DNA of 64,000 nucleotides from Topomyia yanbarensis (GCF_030247195.1 NC_080670.1:34520497-34584496), one strand, 5' to 3'. Numbered from the stretch's first letter, positions 1-11,459 are shown. Program-made: numbers and translations. The notes: generated by a model from the letters alone, not told the origin.

Positions 1-443
1 CGTTTGCCATTGTATAGGTTATATTATATATATTAAGTGCAGAGATAATTTCAACTGGGAACGGAATGCACTATAGTCATGGAGGTGGCCACACAAAAAC
101 TGCACCGTATCGCTTCGAAGTATATTGTTCCGTACAATAACCACCGAACTATTGGAAGAATTCGCTGACAGCAGTGATGGTTTTGCGGGTGCATTCAGAA
201 TGTCTGTCTGTCTTTCTCAAGTCTACTATAGATATAGATAATGGTATAGAATTAAAATTCATTGTATTAATAGCACTGGGAATTTTCAATTGAAAGGTTG
301 AGACGCTGGAGATTCGATAAATAATTCGGTTCGTACATTCAATATATCATGCCAGATTGTATTCCCTAAATGTCCCCGGTTAGAAATAGTTGCATAGCTG
401 CAAGCGTTCTGACAATGGAAGAAACCCCTTACATGCAATGCAA
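1..443. other. unassigned AT-rich sequence
   Basis: No open frame, RNA gene or clear repeat boundary is visible here. Confidence 0.5.
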
Positions 444-600
444 CCCACTAATGTTCAGCCGGAAATGAACCGGAATTCTGGTTGGCTCTAATTCTTATTC
501 CGGCTCCAGTGACACAACCGATTCTAAATAGGATCGGTAGTGTCACTGGAGCCGGAACACGAATTAGAACCAGCCAGCATTCCGGCTGAGCTTAACTAGG
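444..600. mobile_element. palindromic MITE, family A copy 1
   Basis: The 157-bp segment is almost fully self-complementary. One half reads TTCAGCCGGAAATGAAC through GGCTCCAGTGACACAACCGATTC, and the other half is its reverse complement. It starts CCCACT, ends CTAGG, and is flanked by AA on both sides (442-443 and 601-602), which fits a 2-bp target duplication. Four more copies lie at 9187, 53281, 61447 and 63355. There is no coding capacity, so it must be moved in trans. Confidence 0.9.
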
Positions 601-1045
601 AAGAAGCTTCCTTGCACGAAATACAATACAATTAAAAATTTCAAGCAGTTAACCAGAATGTAAGGATGGACCAAATAAGGTTTAAATTAAAGATAAATAC
701 ATGTACTTTTGGACATCTGAACATTTTGTTTTAGTGCGACAAATGGTTCTGAGGTTATTTACAAGTTTGTCGAACTTTTTTAAATAAAAAATTGGGTTTG
801 GTCAACATTTTGAGCAAAATAATGGGATCATAAAAATTATAGACAAATTTTGCGCCAACTTGAACAAATGTTGGCAGCAGCCTCTCTGATTTTATTGAAA
901 CTTTCTGTACATGAACACTTTGTCACACAAAGCCATTTTGCATAATTTGTTTTTCCAAAAAAGATCTAGACTGTCTTTTGAAAAGGGGCCAAACTTGTTT
1001 TACCATTTTTTTTTTTCAAATAGCTATAGTCTAAAAATGACAAAT
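601..1045. other. unassigned AT-rich sequence
   Basis: AT-rich with homopolymer runs. A 66-codon ORF at 911-1111 has no recognisable motif and overlaps the fold-back arm that follows, so I do not treat it as a gene. Confidence 0.5.
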
Positions 1046-2240
1046 CCTACAAAAAATGTTGTTGGAATTCTTTTCACAAAATTAGTCAAATTTTTGAGAA
1101 AAAATATTTAAAAAATTGTCGATGGAGACTCTTACACCGAAAAAATCGATTTTAAAAATTGAAAGTCGATTTACATAAAAAACATCTTTGATTTGGATGA
1201 AATTTAGTTCCAAGATAGGTAGTTATGTTCCCTACCTACCATCAAAAATTCAAGTTGGGTACTTTCAAAGAAAAAAAGCTTTTTTAAAAAACTTTTATTG
1301 CCCAAACTGATTTTTTTTCAGCGTATTTTTGTCGAAAACTAAACCAATGAAAGTCATAATTATCTCAGAATTCAATTTCTCAACTGCTAGTTGCCTGATA
1401 CATGCAAAAAGTATCAGTAAACCATTTGGTATATATTCATAACAAACTTTAATGAAGACTGGAAGATTGGAAGACTGGAAGACTGCAGTTCAGTTGTTCA
1501 TCTCAAAAATGATAAATTTTAGGAAACAATTAACAAACTTTTCTAAAGTTTATTTTATGTCTGATGGAGCAGCAGCACAATTGAAAGGAAAAGTTTTTTT
1601 TAAATAACTTTTCTTCCTTGAAAATGCCCTAGTATATTCTCCTTGTATGAAAATAATACAAAATAGCAAGGCTGAACATAGTTTTAAGACAAATGTTATG
1701 TATAAAAATAAATAAATAATTATGTAAAATTCAATACAAAATATTGTGGTGGTTATATCTTTCCCTGATCCTTCCTCAGAAATAAACAAGAAAATAAAGA
1801 AGTTTTAATGGAATATTTGTTTAATGACAGGAACTATTTTCAATGGGATTCTTGATTAATAATAATAGTAGTCAAATTAGACAATATCTGCTCACAAACT
1901 GAGTTTTATTGGATTGTGAGATGCTTACGACTTTCATTGGGTTAGTTTTCGACAAAAATACACTGAAAAAAATCAGTTTGGACAAGGAAAAGTTAAAAAA
2001 AAATCCTTAAAAGTGCCCAACTTGAATTTTTGACGGTAGGTAGGGAACATAATTACCTACCTTGGAACAAAATTTCATCCAAACCAAAGATGGGTTTTTT
2101 TGCAAATAGACTTTAAATTTTTAAAATCGATTTTTTTCAGTATAGGAGTCGATGAAGATTTTTTTCAATATTTTCATTAAAAAATTTGACATATTTTGTG
2201 AAATTCACTTCACACAAAGTTCTAAAAAAAATCGTAAAAA
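1046..2240. mobile_element. fold-back element with ~330-bp inverted arms
   Basis: The left arm (about 1046-1390) is the imperfect reverse complement of the right arm (about 1915-2240). Matching landmarks are GGTAGTTATGTTCCCTACC at about 1219 against GGTAGGGAACATAATTACC at about 2038, and ATTTTTGTCGAAAACTAAACC against GGTTAGTTTTCGACAAAAAT. A loop of about 520 bp with a short GAAGACTG repeat separates the arms. No transposase frame is visible. The outer limits and target duplication could not be fixed, so the ends are approximate. Confidence 0.75.
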
Positions 2241-2309
2241 AGTGTTTTTTCACGCTGAAATCTTTACCTCCCCCCCCTTAAAGCCTGCTAACCGTTGTGT
2301 ATTCGACGC

Positions 2310-2512
2310 GGTACCCGGGTACCTTTTTAGGTTTCAATTAATGAAATTCCCATGTTTTATCCATAGCTGGAAATCGAAACTTTGCGACATCTTAGAACTT
2401 CACTAAGTCAGTGGGTTAATAATATTATTGATATAGTAAGGGGTGGAGTGAGGAGGGGCTTCTGAATTTTTTTACTACGTAACAGGCCGACGTGGGTACC
2501 CGGGTACCCACA
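2310..2512. repeat. paired GGTACCCGGGTACC palindromes
   Basis: The perfect 14-bp palindrome GGTACCCGGGTACC occurs at about 2310 and again near 2495, roughly 185 bp apart, with AT-rich sequence between. The second is longer, being flanked by GTG and CAC. They may be ends of a short element. No target duplication was found. Confidence 0.4.
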
Positions 2513-2589
2513 AAAGTGAAATACTAATAACTACGGTAATTTCCAACCTATTTTTAAACTTTTTGGTGTTTTGGATTCGGGAACTCATC

Positions 2590-3025
2590 CACTTTTAGAC
2601 TTGGTAATAATGAATCCGGTTACTTCATTCGGTTCCCGGAAATCCGGATTTCCGGAAACATGTTCCAGTGCGGGGATACTATTTGTGATTTTTAATGGAA
2701 TACTAGCAATATGGGTATCAAAACTCTTGGAATTGCATCAGTAGGCTATATCTCGTGATTTTTTTTAACCATTTGGTGGTTTGACCCCGGAACGGACATT
2801 CTGGAGCAGGTTCCCGTGGGGCCATGAGTGGCCATTCCATTCCAATTCCATTTTTTTAACTACCATAGGGTCCCGTAACAACAAATAACAGACTTCCGAG
2901 ACAATTTGAAGACGTTTGATACTCATATTGCTAGGACGTTATTAAAATTTACAAATCATACTCTAGTACTGGAACATTACTCCGAAAAATCCGGATTACC
3001 AAGAACCAGATCCATTCATCCGGTA
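2590..3025. repeat. inverted-repeat element, ATCCGGATT family
   Basis: Sequence around 2600-2730 (GGTTCCCGGAAATCCGGATT, then GTTCCAGT, then ACTAGCAATATGGGTATCAAA) reappears in reverse complement at about 2915-3020 (TTTGATACTCATATTGCTAGG, then GTACTGGAAC, then AATCCGGATTACCAAGAACC). This gives a fold-back of about 430 bp. It is degenerate and non-coding. Confidence 0.6.
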
Positions 3026-3138
3026 AAACAAACAAAATATAAATTTTCAATCTGCAGATTAATAAAATGAGTGAAATGCTTAATTAAAATCAACTTAAAT
3101 AAAATCAACTTCAAACTAACAAATTGGATAAAATTGGA

Positions 3139-3222
3139 TGTTTACATGAACTTAGAAAAATTCTGTACGATTTGTTTCCAGCGAATCTAGTCGTCCTCAA
3201 ATTTTTCTAAGTCCATGTAAAC
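3139..3222. repeat. 84-bp hairpin repeat
   Basis: TGTTTACATGAACTTAGAAA at the left is matched by TTTCTAAGTCCATGTAAACA at the right, leaving a spacer of about 40 bp. It has the size and shape of a small MITE. No target duplication is apparent. Confidence 0.6.
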
Positions 3223-3324
3223 AGTACGAGCGAACTGTCAAGAAAAGTGAGGTTAACTGTGTCAGTAAAGTACCTAATGATCAATTTTCATTCAATGAAT
3301 TTGAATATTTTTAACTCCGCTATT

Positions 3325-3965
3325 TAATAAAAGTGACCCTCTGGGATCAGATTCCGGATTCACCGTAACTGGCCATCGCGGCCAAGGGGCCTCCACACTT
3401 GTTTTGAACGCCTTGAACTACCTTGTGAAGTTCAGTAGATGTTTTTGGACATGTCGTATGATGAAGGCTTGCGATGTGATGAAAGTGACCCCCAGGGACC
3501 AGATTCCGGATTCACCAGTGAACCGATCAAATGGCCTCGAAGTTTGAAAATGGTTGGAATGATTCTTACACATAGTCTACTGCCACTTACGCTGACTTTG
3601 TCATTCTTGGAGTAATTTTTTCAGTGAATCCAATCAGCATTCATGATTAGCCTCTTTGGACCGGTTCCAGAGCCCTCGGGGAAGGTTGAGGTAAGTCCCA
3701 TATAAAATTTCGATATTTAATTATAAAAATGGCATAGCCGACTTACCCCAACGTGATCCAGAATATCTCCGGCGTTTTTGAACTATGGTAGTCCATTGTG
3801 CATTAGTATGAACTAGAAGAATTTCCGGTTCTTTTAATATAAAGTATCAAAATAAACTCTATCCACAGTTATGAATCTTTGAAAAAAAAAATTCTGCGGA
3901 AATCCCAACCCGACCGTTTAGGTGTTAACTGTGTCAGTAAAAAAAACCTAATGGATGGGACAACC
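3325..3965. repeat. degenerate direct repeats
   Basis: A unit containing CAGATTCCGGATTCACC occurs at about 3350 and 3504. GTTAACTGTGTCAGTAAA occurs at about 3252 and 3924. This looks like an old, decayed repeat array or element interior, with no ORF. Confidence 0.5.
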
Positions 3966-5937
3966 TTGTTCTGCAATTTTCTCGATATTTTCTAGACAAA
4001 GTTCCATGTTTCTTTTTCTTTTTTGTGCTTAAGTGAATGTTATGCTATAATATGCAGAATATTAAATTTCAATGGCTCCGGATCGTGTCTGAGCCGTTCA
4101 GCTGCGATTTCATATACACAGCTCACACAATATTTGTGTTTTATGTTTCCATGTTTTCAGAAGTTAGTGTTCCGTTTGTTTTGATAACGGGGACAAGGTT
4201 CACCTGATTAAGGAATAATAACAAACAATACACATTTTTCACTCGAATACCGAGCAGTCCTTATTCAAGACCACATGTAAGTACCTAACAAGTAAACTTT
4301 CAACAAAAACACCCTTCCATCGCATTGCATGCACCAGAATGTGCGTGATTCGCTGAATTCGTGCAATGATACCGACTTTGGTCACTTTTCATTTCGCTCC
4401 GTTCCTGTGTGTATGGATGTATGTAAGTATAAACTTATACCTTGACGGCAATTCCAGGCTTGCGGACAAGGCATGATTGCACCCATTTCCTCTATCATTA
4501 ACTAGTGTTTTCGTTTCCGAAACAACATGTACCTTGATCCTGGGGCCAGTAAGTGTGCCGAACATATACACCTACCAATTAGGACCTGTGCCGCCGGTGG
4601 TTTCGTGCATGAGTGCACAGTACCTCCAGTACACTGCATGCATGAAATGGGGGCTGCTGATGCTTGCTAGGAACGATAAAACTCGAACTCGATTGCTTTC
4701 ACTCTATATACAGAAAATGATTCGCAATGTCATTTTACAGTTTCTCCTTGCTGCAAGTAGGTTGACAAGTTAACAAGCTGTTTCTGGAATGGATGTCGGT
4801 ACCTCATTTTCCACCTACGCAAGGGAGAAAATGAGGTACAACGTTTTGGGAATTGCGAAGCAACTGAACACTCCATCAAAAGGATTTCAATTCGGACCAT
4901 TTCCCTCTAACAAAGCGGTTCCCCGCCAGTACTGTTTCCACAAGGATGTTGTTTTTCTGCATAGAAAAAAGTTATTTTGTGCGCAGAAAAGCAACATCTT
5001 TGTGGAGTAACATCCTTCGGCTGTCAAGCTCGGTTGAACTCGTTCGAATTTGAGCGATGGGAGCAAGAGTGTGGCTACTGCCTACTGTTTACATTATGTT
5101 CTGAAATTCAGAATCCTACTCGGCCGGAGCATGATTATCCATTACAGTCTGCTCCATTTCTCGGAACATTTTGGCCACTTCAGTGAAATGAAAACATATG
5201 GGGTATCGGGCTATGATTTTTATCGTTATGAATTCAGCCGCACGAGAAGTGTTGCAATCTCTATTGTTTTTCTTTCTCTGATGCCGGTTTCATCTTGATT
5301 AAGGTGTGTGCGTTCAAACTGCTTTAATTCCAATAAGTGGAAGCGGATGATCCATCGTTTAAAATCTATTAAAAGTTTTGTAACTTGATTCTGTTGTCCG
5401 ATAAGAAAAGTTTTCGCAACGGTCGGAACCCTCCTGAACTCCTTTCGACCTGGGAAGCACATTATAAGTGGTTCGAACTTTTCTAATAAAATTCCAAGTT
5501 CTAAGTTTCAGCATCGTTTTGTTCCGTTTATCGAAAGTCCAAATGTTAGCGTGAGGTTGGACAAGTTTGAGATCAACATGTTGTCAAAGTTTAGGTGAGC
5601 AACTTGTAGTCGGTTGTGTGAAACATATGTTTATCCGGGATCAATTGTAGCAGGAGAACCATGCATTTTAAATAGTTATACAACTATTTTATCAAATTTG
5701 GGTAGACAGGTCTCGCGATAAATTTCTACTTGTCAACGCAAGGCCTTGCTACTACATGCTGTTGCGGAACTTAACGATTGACTGTGCCATCGATTCTTTG
5801 TGTACATGCCAATTGCCAGGCTAGTGATATGATTCGAACACTAAGCTTTCTTGCTAGTCGGAGCTTGAACATACGCCTCTGAACCGGTAAACTCCTTATC
5901 CTTCTCCTGAAAAGTTGCCCTTTTTGATATTTTTTTC
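3966..5937. other. unassigned, with two small hairpins
   Basis: No supported gene. A hairpin at 4799-4840 pairs GTACCTCATTTTC with GAAAATGAGGTAC. A second at 4937-5009 pairs TCCACAAGGATGTTG with CAACATCTTTGTGGA. Several short ORFs on both strands (for example 4477-4773 and 4789-5010) lack motifs and overlap these hairpins. Confidence 0.5.
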
Positions 5938-6180
5938 CACTGAGCGATGGTGTGGAATAGCTGCTTCTGCACGCAGAATTTTATTTATGCATTGATAGCA
6001 TACTTTTCTATCTGCCTCTCGTTGCTTCTGCTGTAAATTTTATGCATTGGACATATTTCGTCTATCCACTCATTGAATGCTTACTAGAAGTATATGCGTG
6101 AAAATGCATAAAAATCACAGCAGAAGAAAAGAGACGGGAATAGAAAGTATGCTAACTATGCATATTTTTGTTTCTCAGTG
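5938..6180. mobile_element. 243-bp MITE with CACTGA ends
   Basis: The left end reads CACTGAG and the right end CTCAGTG. Inside, GATAGCATACTTTTCTATCT and TTTATGCATT are matched in reverse orientation by AGAAAGTATGCTAAC and AATGCATAAAA. It is non-coding and its target duplication is unclear. Confidence 0.65.
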
Positions 6181-6601
6181 TGGGTGTCGTTTTAGTTTAG
6201 TGGTATTTATCTCAACGACTCATGAAGTGTGGGCGACATGCAAATAAAACGAGAAAAGTTTTTAGCTGCGTCAATAAACCGATATCTCTGCTATCAGCGG
6301 ATACAAACTTGATTGATCATCGAAGTTGTTAAGCAAAAAGTCTGTTTGCTTGGTTCTCGTTCTGTTTGAATGGCACTGAAAAAGGTGTAGGGGAAGTGCG
6401 TCGAAGACGGACACAAAACAACAAAATCGATACAGCAGAGTCTTGCGGCAATTAAAACATAGTAACATTTTATATTTTTATTCTTCATTTACTAATTTTC
6501 TGTTACAATAAATGAGACTGTTACATAAAGAGTATTGTTTTACTGGTGTTTTGGGGGCAAAACTAAACCGATTTGTATGAAATTCAAAATATGAAATCAC
6601 A

Positions 6602-7853
6602 CCAGTCTATTCTCAACCGCCAAAGGCATCAGTCACAATACCAGTGTGCTCTCTGCTGCTACCCAAGCCAGCGCAAGCAGTTGCTTTTTTCTTGTGTGCT
6701 TTGTCTGAAGAACAAAGGGAGCCGTTACTATTATTCTATCAAGATGACTGAGTCTCGACAACAAAATGTGATTCTTCGGGCTAACACGGTGGCCATTGAC
6801 TTCCGGTCTTTCCGCATAAGACCGAGTATTGGTGATGTGGAACATTGGCTGAAGGAGAAAATGCAGCTTCGGTTTTCAGACGTAAGTTTCATCCAGTTGG
6901 AGCACGTCAGACACGTGGTGCTGATAACGTTCAACAAATTCGCCCAGGCAAAAAGATTCATTTCGCAAAACAACTTGAAACACGTTCTGGATTGTGACAC
7001 CGCAAAAATCAAGATCCCTGTGTATATGGATAACGGAAACGTGGAAGTTAAATTATATGATTTGGCACCACGTACTTGCAAAGTGGCCATTAAAAGATTC
7101 ATGTCGTATTTCGGAGAAGTCCATTACGGAGGATACGTGGAGGGACTACTTTCCAGGTATTTCAAATGGTGTTTTTGTAGTGAGAATGCGGGTAGACCAA
7201 CCCATTCCCTCCTACCTTTCCCTGCAGTACACAACAGAAGGGGTGATACCATTATACAGCAAACTCTATGTACATATCAAGGACAAACTAACACGTGCCA
7301 ATTCTGTGAACAAACGGCACAGTACGGACAACCCTGCCCAGAAAACGCTAAGAAAAGCTCATCTACAGAAAGAAATACCAACACTCAGTCTCCAATATCA
7401 TTCCATGAGCCACAAACGGTTGCCAAATTTGTGGCTGCTGTTCAAGCAATAATGACAACTGCGAAAGCCGCGTCAAGTACCACAAACTCAACAGCTAATT
7501 CCAGCAATGAGGGATCTACTAGAAATGACGGAGGGTTCACGCTCGTAACCCGAAAGGGAAAGAAGTTAGGAACAACACCTGATCGCGAACATCAAGGCAG
7601 TAACCCCGATGATGACCCGGGCATGTGCGAAGACGACAGAGATACAAATGACCCCCATGCTGACGTGGATGCAAATATTTCCCCGACACGGAAACGGATC
7701 TCCGCGCGCAATGGCAAGTCGCGCGTACGGGATCGATCTTAGCATTGATTGTGTATTATTTTTACTGTTTACATCATGTAAATATATAAAAGACCCACGG
7801 CTCCGTGAAGCTAACGCCTTGAGCCGTGCCAAATAAACGAATTAAAAAAAAAA
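6602..7853 (+). mobile_element. ORF1-only LINE-derived retroposon
   Basis: The insertion is bounded by an 11-bp direct repeat, ATGAAATCACA, at 6591-6601 and 7854-7864, with a poly-A run at 7843-7853 just inside the right copy. It holds about 140 bp of 5' leader, an ORF1-like frame (6744-7742), a 3' UTR of about 100 bp ending CCAAATAAACGAATT, and the tail. No endonuclease, reverse transcriptase or RNase H is present between ORF1 and the 3' UTR. A TSD and tail show that it inserted by reverse transcription of an RNA, so the ORF2 loss predates insertion or arose in the template. It would need a partner LINE in trans. Confidence 0.85.
6744..7742 (+). pseudogene. LINE ORF1 (gag-like) protein, frame-disturbed
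   Basis: The frame opens upstream at 6573, but that part lies in flanking DNA and the TSD. The first ATG inside the element with a fair context (AAGATGA) is 6744, giving 332 aa. Residues about 1-125 look like an RNA-binding-type ORF1 head (VEHWLKEKMQLRFSDV, HVVLITFNKFAQAKRFI). A retroviral-type knuckle follows at C185-X2-C188-X4-Q193-X4-C198, where the usual His is Gln. Between about 7119 and 7262 the expected sequence (TWRDYFPGISNGVFVVRMR) lies in another frame, so two compensating indels scramble about 48 codons while keeping the ORF open. The C-terminus is acidic then basic. The clade (LOA/I-like) is inferred from style. Function is probably lost. Confidence 0.75.
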
Positions 7854-7954
7854 ATGAAATCACATCTACGTGATTCAAAGCATTCGATTCCGCGCACATT
7901 TTGAGAGTTTACTCAATGATGACTTAACTATTTCTCAAAAATTATTATTCACTT

Positions 7955-8165
7955 CACTTCAAAGATAAAACAATGTGTACTTACTTCAAAGTGAATTTTT
8001 TACAAAGTTGGCGTATTTACCAGTTGGATTAAGCGTTGCGTTCAGCCGTGTGGTAGATGGATGCTATATGAATAAACAGATCATCAAGTAATTCACCTAG
8101 TAGTGAGTTAATAGCTTTCCCATATAATTCAAATTAATATACTCGTGGAATCACCGTGACAATCG
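7955..8165. repeat. dispersed repeat B, copy 1
   Basis: It matches 50137-50352 in the same orientation. Shared landmarks are AAAGATAAAA, GTATTTACC, TTCAG(C/T)CGTG, TAGTAGTGAG and ATACTCGTGG(A/C)ATCACCG. Non-coding. Confidence 0.7.
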
Positions 8166-8191
8166 AATATTGATTCAGCACCATGTTTTGT

Positions 8192-8250
8192 TAGGTCAAA
8201 TGCAAAACTAACTCACACATCACTTCATTAAAAGTTTAATAATTTCTCCC
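8192..8250. repeat. fragment of the 25-kb fold-back family
   Basis: ATGCAAAACTAACTCACACA and TCACTTCATTAAAAGTTTAA closely match the right arm of the fold-back element at about 25820-25865. A short relic. Confidence 0.65.
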
Positions 8251-9186
8251 AAAGAAATTGGATTAAAATCAAATTGATTTTGGAGTAACTTTGCATAAGA
8301 TGCTTTTTGCCTAAGAATTTATTTGGAGGATATGCAAAGCATTTCTGGCTTTTCTTCATATAATGAATTTTTATCACAAAGGTATATTCTGTAAAGTCTC
8401 AGACACTAACAAATTGCATAACTTTCATGAACACGTTTGAACTAGTTTTGATGGCAATTTTGAGATATAAGTTACTCACGGTGGTTTCTAACGCTAAAAG
8501 GACGATTAAAAATGTGACAGTCCGTTTTTTCGTTACTTATAGCACCAGTATGCAAATGTCAAATTTGAAAGCCTGATATTGGCGCTAGTCATGCTATTAT
8601 AAGGCTCCAATTGGCTGCCATTTTCCGAAATGGTTTTGTAACGATTTCTTTTGTCTCCATTTCGGTATTATGAAAAAAACGGAGAAATATCAATATTTCT
8701 GTTTAGAGCCGTAATTGACGCCCTTCTAATGCATTGTAATGAGTATCTTTAACGAAATTTCGTTCTAGTACGATATGAATAATGTTTTATGAACATTAAT
8801 TTTAGTAGGTCCTCTGTTCGAGACATCTTGACTAGTCGTTTTTGGCCAGTGATGCTTTTGCTGCTTATACTGTATTGCATATGTTCGAATGAAATATGCT
8901 GAATATAATTTTCAGGAGAAGTTGCATAACGTATGAACCCATAGTAGTACGATAGCATTATATCGGCTTTATAATTGCTATATAATGGCACTAAAGACCT
9001 ATGTAAAACATGCATGCCTTAAAGATCCTTGAAGCATGTAAGCGTTATATCAGCTTTATATACGTATGCAGAGCAAGCGATAATGGAAGTTTTGGGTTAA
9101 TTGATAAGCTGGCGCATGGACCATTAATAAATAACGTTGCACTTTAAGGAGAGAGTGGGTATGGCAAAATGTGGTATATTGAACAA
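8251..9186. other. unassigned AT-rich sequence
   Basis: No motif-bearing ORF or bounded repeat seen. Short ORFs only. Confidence 0.5.
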
Positions 9187-9354
9187 CCCAGTAAAGTTCA
9201 GCCGGAAATGAACTGGAATTCTGGCTGCTTCCAGTTCGTATTCCGGCTCCAGCGATACAACCGATTCTATCTAAAATCGGTTGTGTCACTGGAGCCGGTT
9301 TACGAACTGGAACCAGCCAGAATTCCAGTTCATTTCCGGCCGAGCTTAACTGGG
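9187..9354. mobile_element. palindromic MITE, family A copy 2
   Basis: 168 bp, near-perfect palindrome starting CCCAGTAAAGTTCAGCCGG and ending CTTAACTGGG, flanked by AA on both sides (9185-9186 and 9355-9356). It is well preserved, so it can serve with the 61447 copy as a reference for the family. Confidence 0.92.
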
Positions 9355-9421
9355 AATGAGAGGGGGTCAGAAAGACGTTATAGGAGTAAAGAATATTTTG
9401 AAAACAAACATACGTTACGTA

Positions 9422-9907
9422 GGGTGGGTGCTCCTATAGTTGATGTGTACCAATAGTAGCAGTAGTGGGTCATACGTCTAACTAAGATACCAACCATCAA
9501 TAAATATTTTTTTATCGATTCATCGCACTAAAATTATGCGACAATAAAATTGTTATCCTTGAAATTTGCTTAAATAACTATTAAAAAAACGATTTTCTTT
9601 GAATTTTGAGCTCCCTTGCACCTATAGTTGACAAAGTGTACCTATAGTTGCAAGTCCCATAAGAATTCAATGGGATTTGCAACAATAGGAACCGAAATTA
9701 GCGATTGCACCACTATTGGTACAAGTGTTCCTATAGTGGTACAAGCGGCTTTGAATACATAAATTGGTTATTAAACCATCTTTATATTTTTCCTATGAAG
9801 TAGGGATTAAAAGCTTTCGTTTAATACATTAACATTGCCCATAGGTCTATTCATTGATTTTTTAGCAAAAGTTTTCGTTGAGTGTGCGACTATTGGTACA
9901 TCCACCC
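9422..9907. mobile_element. TA-duplicating MITE with GGGTGG ends
   Basis: Inverted ends GGGTGGGTGC... and ...TGTACCAATAG against CTATTGGTACATCCACCC, flanked by TA (9420-9421 and 9908-9909). The phrase CCTATAGTTG or its variants recurs inside several times. It has no ORF. The TA duplication and G-rich ends suggest mobilisation by a Tc1/mariner/pogo-type enzyme. Confidence 0.75.
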
Positions 9908-9909
9908 TA

Positions 9910-10579
9910 CCAGAATTAACGAGGATAACAAATTTTGAGTGTGACATGGAGGAAGGAAAGAGGGAGTCAATTGAGTAATTTACGTAGTTTTAGCATACGT
10001 TATATGCTAGGGTGCGCTTTTCCATATTTTGAACATCTTGCGGCAATATACAGGAAACTAGAGCTTCTTTATGACGACACATAGATGTCCGCACCATAAA
10101 ATATCCTCATCCTAGTAAATTACCTCCGGAATGAGATTCGGAATATGGGCTGATTTATGATAGAATTCCAACCGAAGGCAACAACCCATCCTGAATGAAT
10201 CGGTTGTTACAATTGCGCTTAAATTCTAAAAGAAAACATTCCGATTGCAGTGAGTTTGGAATCTGCTGTCAAAACGAGTGAAACAGAGAGTTGTGAGAGA
10301 AAGAGTTTCAACTTTTCTTGGTGGAAAGTAATGACCAAAATGTATGGGCGCAAACATTTTTTTTTAGATTTTATCTGAAAATTTTCACGTAAGTATCTAA
10401 ATAAGCATCTACAAACTGTTCCCATATTTTTTTGCATAAAATGTGTATCCATTTTACAACTACAATATTACAGTTTCTCCAAAATTCCAAGTTTTAATGT
10501 CTTTCCCATACATTTAAATTCACGCTAGCCACCACCGAAACAGCACCATCTCTTAAATATTTTCATAAAAGTATTACCT
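9910..10579. other. unassigned sequence
   Basis: No gene or bounded repeat recognised. Confidence 0.5.
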
Positions 10580-10581
10580 TA

Positions 10582-10757
10582 GAAAAACTCTACAAAGAGA
10601 ACTCCGGAGACTCCGTTTCGGATCGATTAGATTCGCGTCTAGCTGTCAAAACACGAATCTAATCGAACATTTCCTATCTTTATAACAATGGACGGGTTGC
10701 CATACGTTGCCAAAAAATGCTGTTTTTCTCTCCGCAGTTCTCTTTCTAGAGTTTTTC
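10582..10757. mobile_element. 176-bp TA-duplicating MITE
   Basis: The left end GAAAAACTCTACAAAGAGAA pairs with the right end TTCTCTTTCTAGAGTTTTTC. TA flanks both sides (10580-10581 and 10758-10759). A second internal palindrome pairs CGATTAGATTCG with CGAATCTAATCG. Non-coding. Confidence 0.8.
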
Positions 10758-11223
10758 TATATTTCCTAATTTCGGGCAAGTTTTTCGTTTAGTGATTTAT
10801 GTATGCCTTACATGAGACTTTTCTGAGAGAGAGAGGAGAGAGAGAGAGCTTATTTCAAATCCTCTTTCTCTAGTTAAAGAAGTCATGCTCAAGTTGCCTC
10901 TTTTTAAATTTTTAGTTTTCATTTTAATCGAAGAAGCCATTTTCTTGTTGAAAATAGATGTCTGGCAGAATTCGTTTTTATATTCGAATCGGTCTAGACT
11001 TGCTTGAAACTGTAATTTTTGCATGGATTTTGTAAACATTTGAGCGAACCTAGAATGACACGGATATAAAAACGAAATTAGCATTAAAAGCTCGGTTATG
11101 ACAAAACGTCATAATATTTAGGGTAGCCTACATATTGGCAAAATCACACAAAAACCGTGACGAAACTTATATTTCTGGCGCAAGAACTGCTCAATGCATA
11201 TAAAACCACTTTTTCCATTTCAG

Positions 11224-11386
11224 AATGCAAACAAACGATGTATTTTATTTGAATACCACACCACCACCGGTGAATCGAAATCCACTGGAAACTGAATTGC
11301 CTTTATTCCCACACCAGAATACGTCCCCACCACCACCACCAGAGGGAGCGAATCTGCTTCAGCCGATAGTTGAGCACTCCTCTTGA
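11224..11386 (+). CDS. candidate short coding exon, Pro-rich
   Basis: An acceptor-like tract TTTTTCCATTTCAG ends at 11223. Two bases later an ATG (11225) opens 53 codons to a TGA at 11384-11386. The peptide contains TTPPPVNRNPLETELP and a run of five prolines near residues 35-39. A donor-like GGGGTAAAT follows at about 11456. Composition is less AT-rich than the flanks. I do not recognise the protein. It could be a terminal exon of a host gene or a chance frame. Confidence 0.28.
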
Positions 11387-11459
11387 ATCGACTCAATTTT
11401 CTCAAGCGGGAAAATGTCCAGCTGCTAGTTCCGCACTGAAAGACAGAGCACAATGGGGT

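Noticed and set aside
6994..7452. 152-codon ORF as a separate gene
   Set aside because: Its only conserved part is the displaced segment of the frame-disturbed LINE ORF1. It is not an independent protein.
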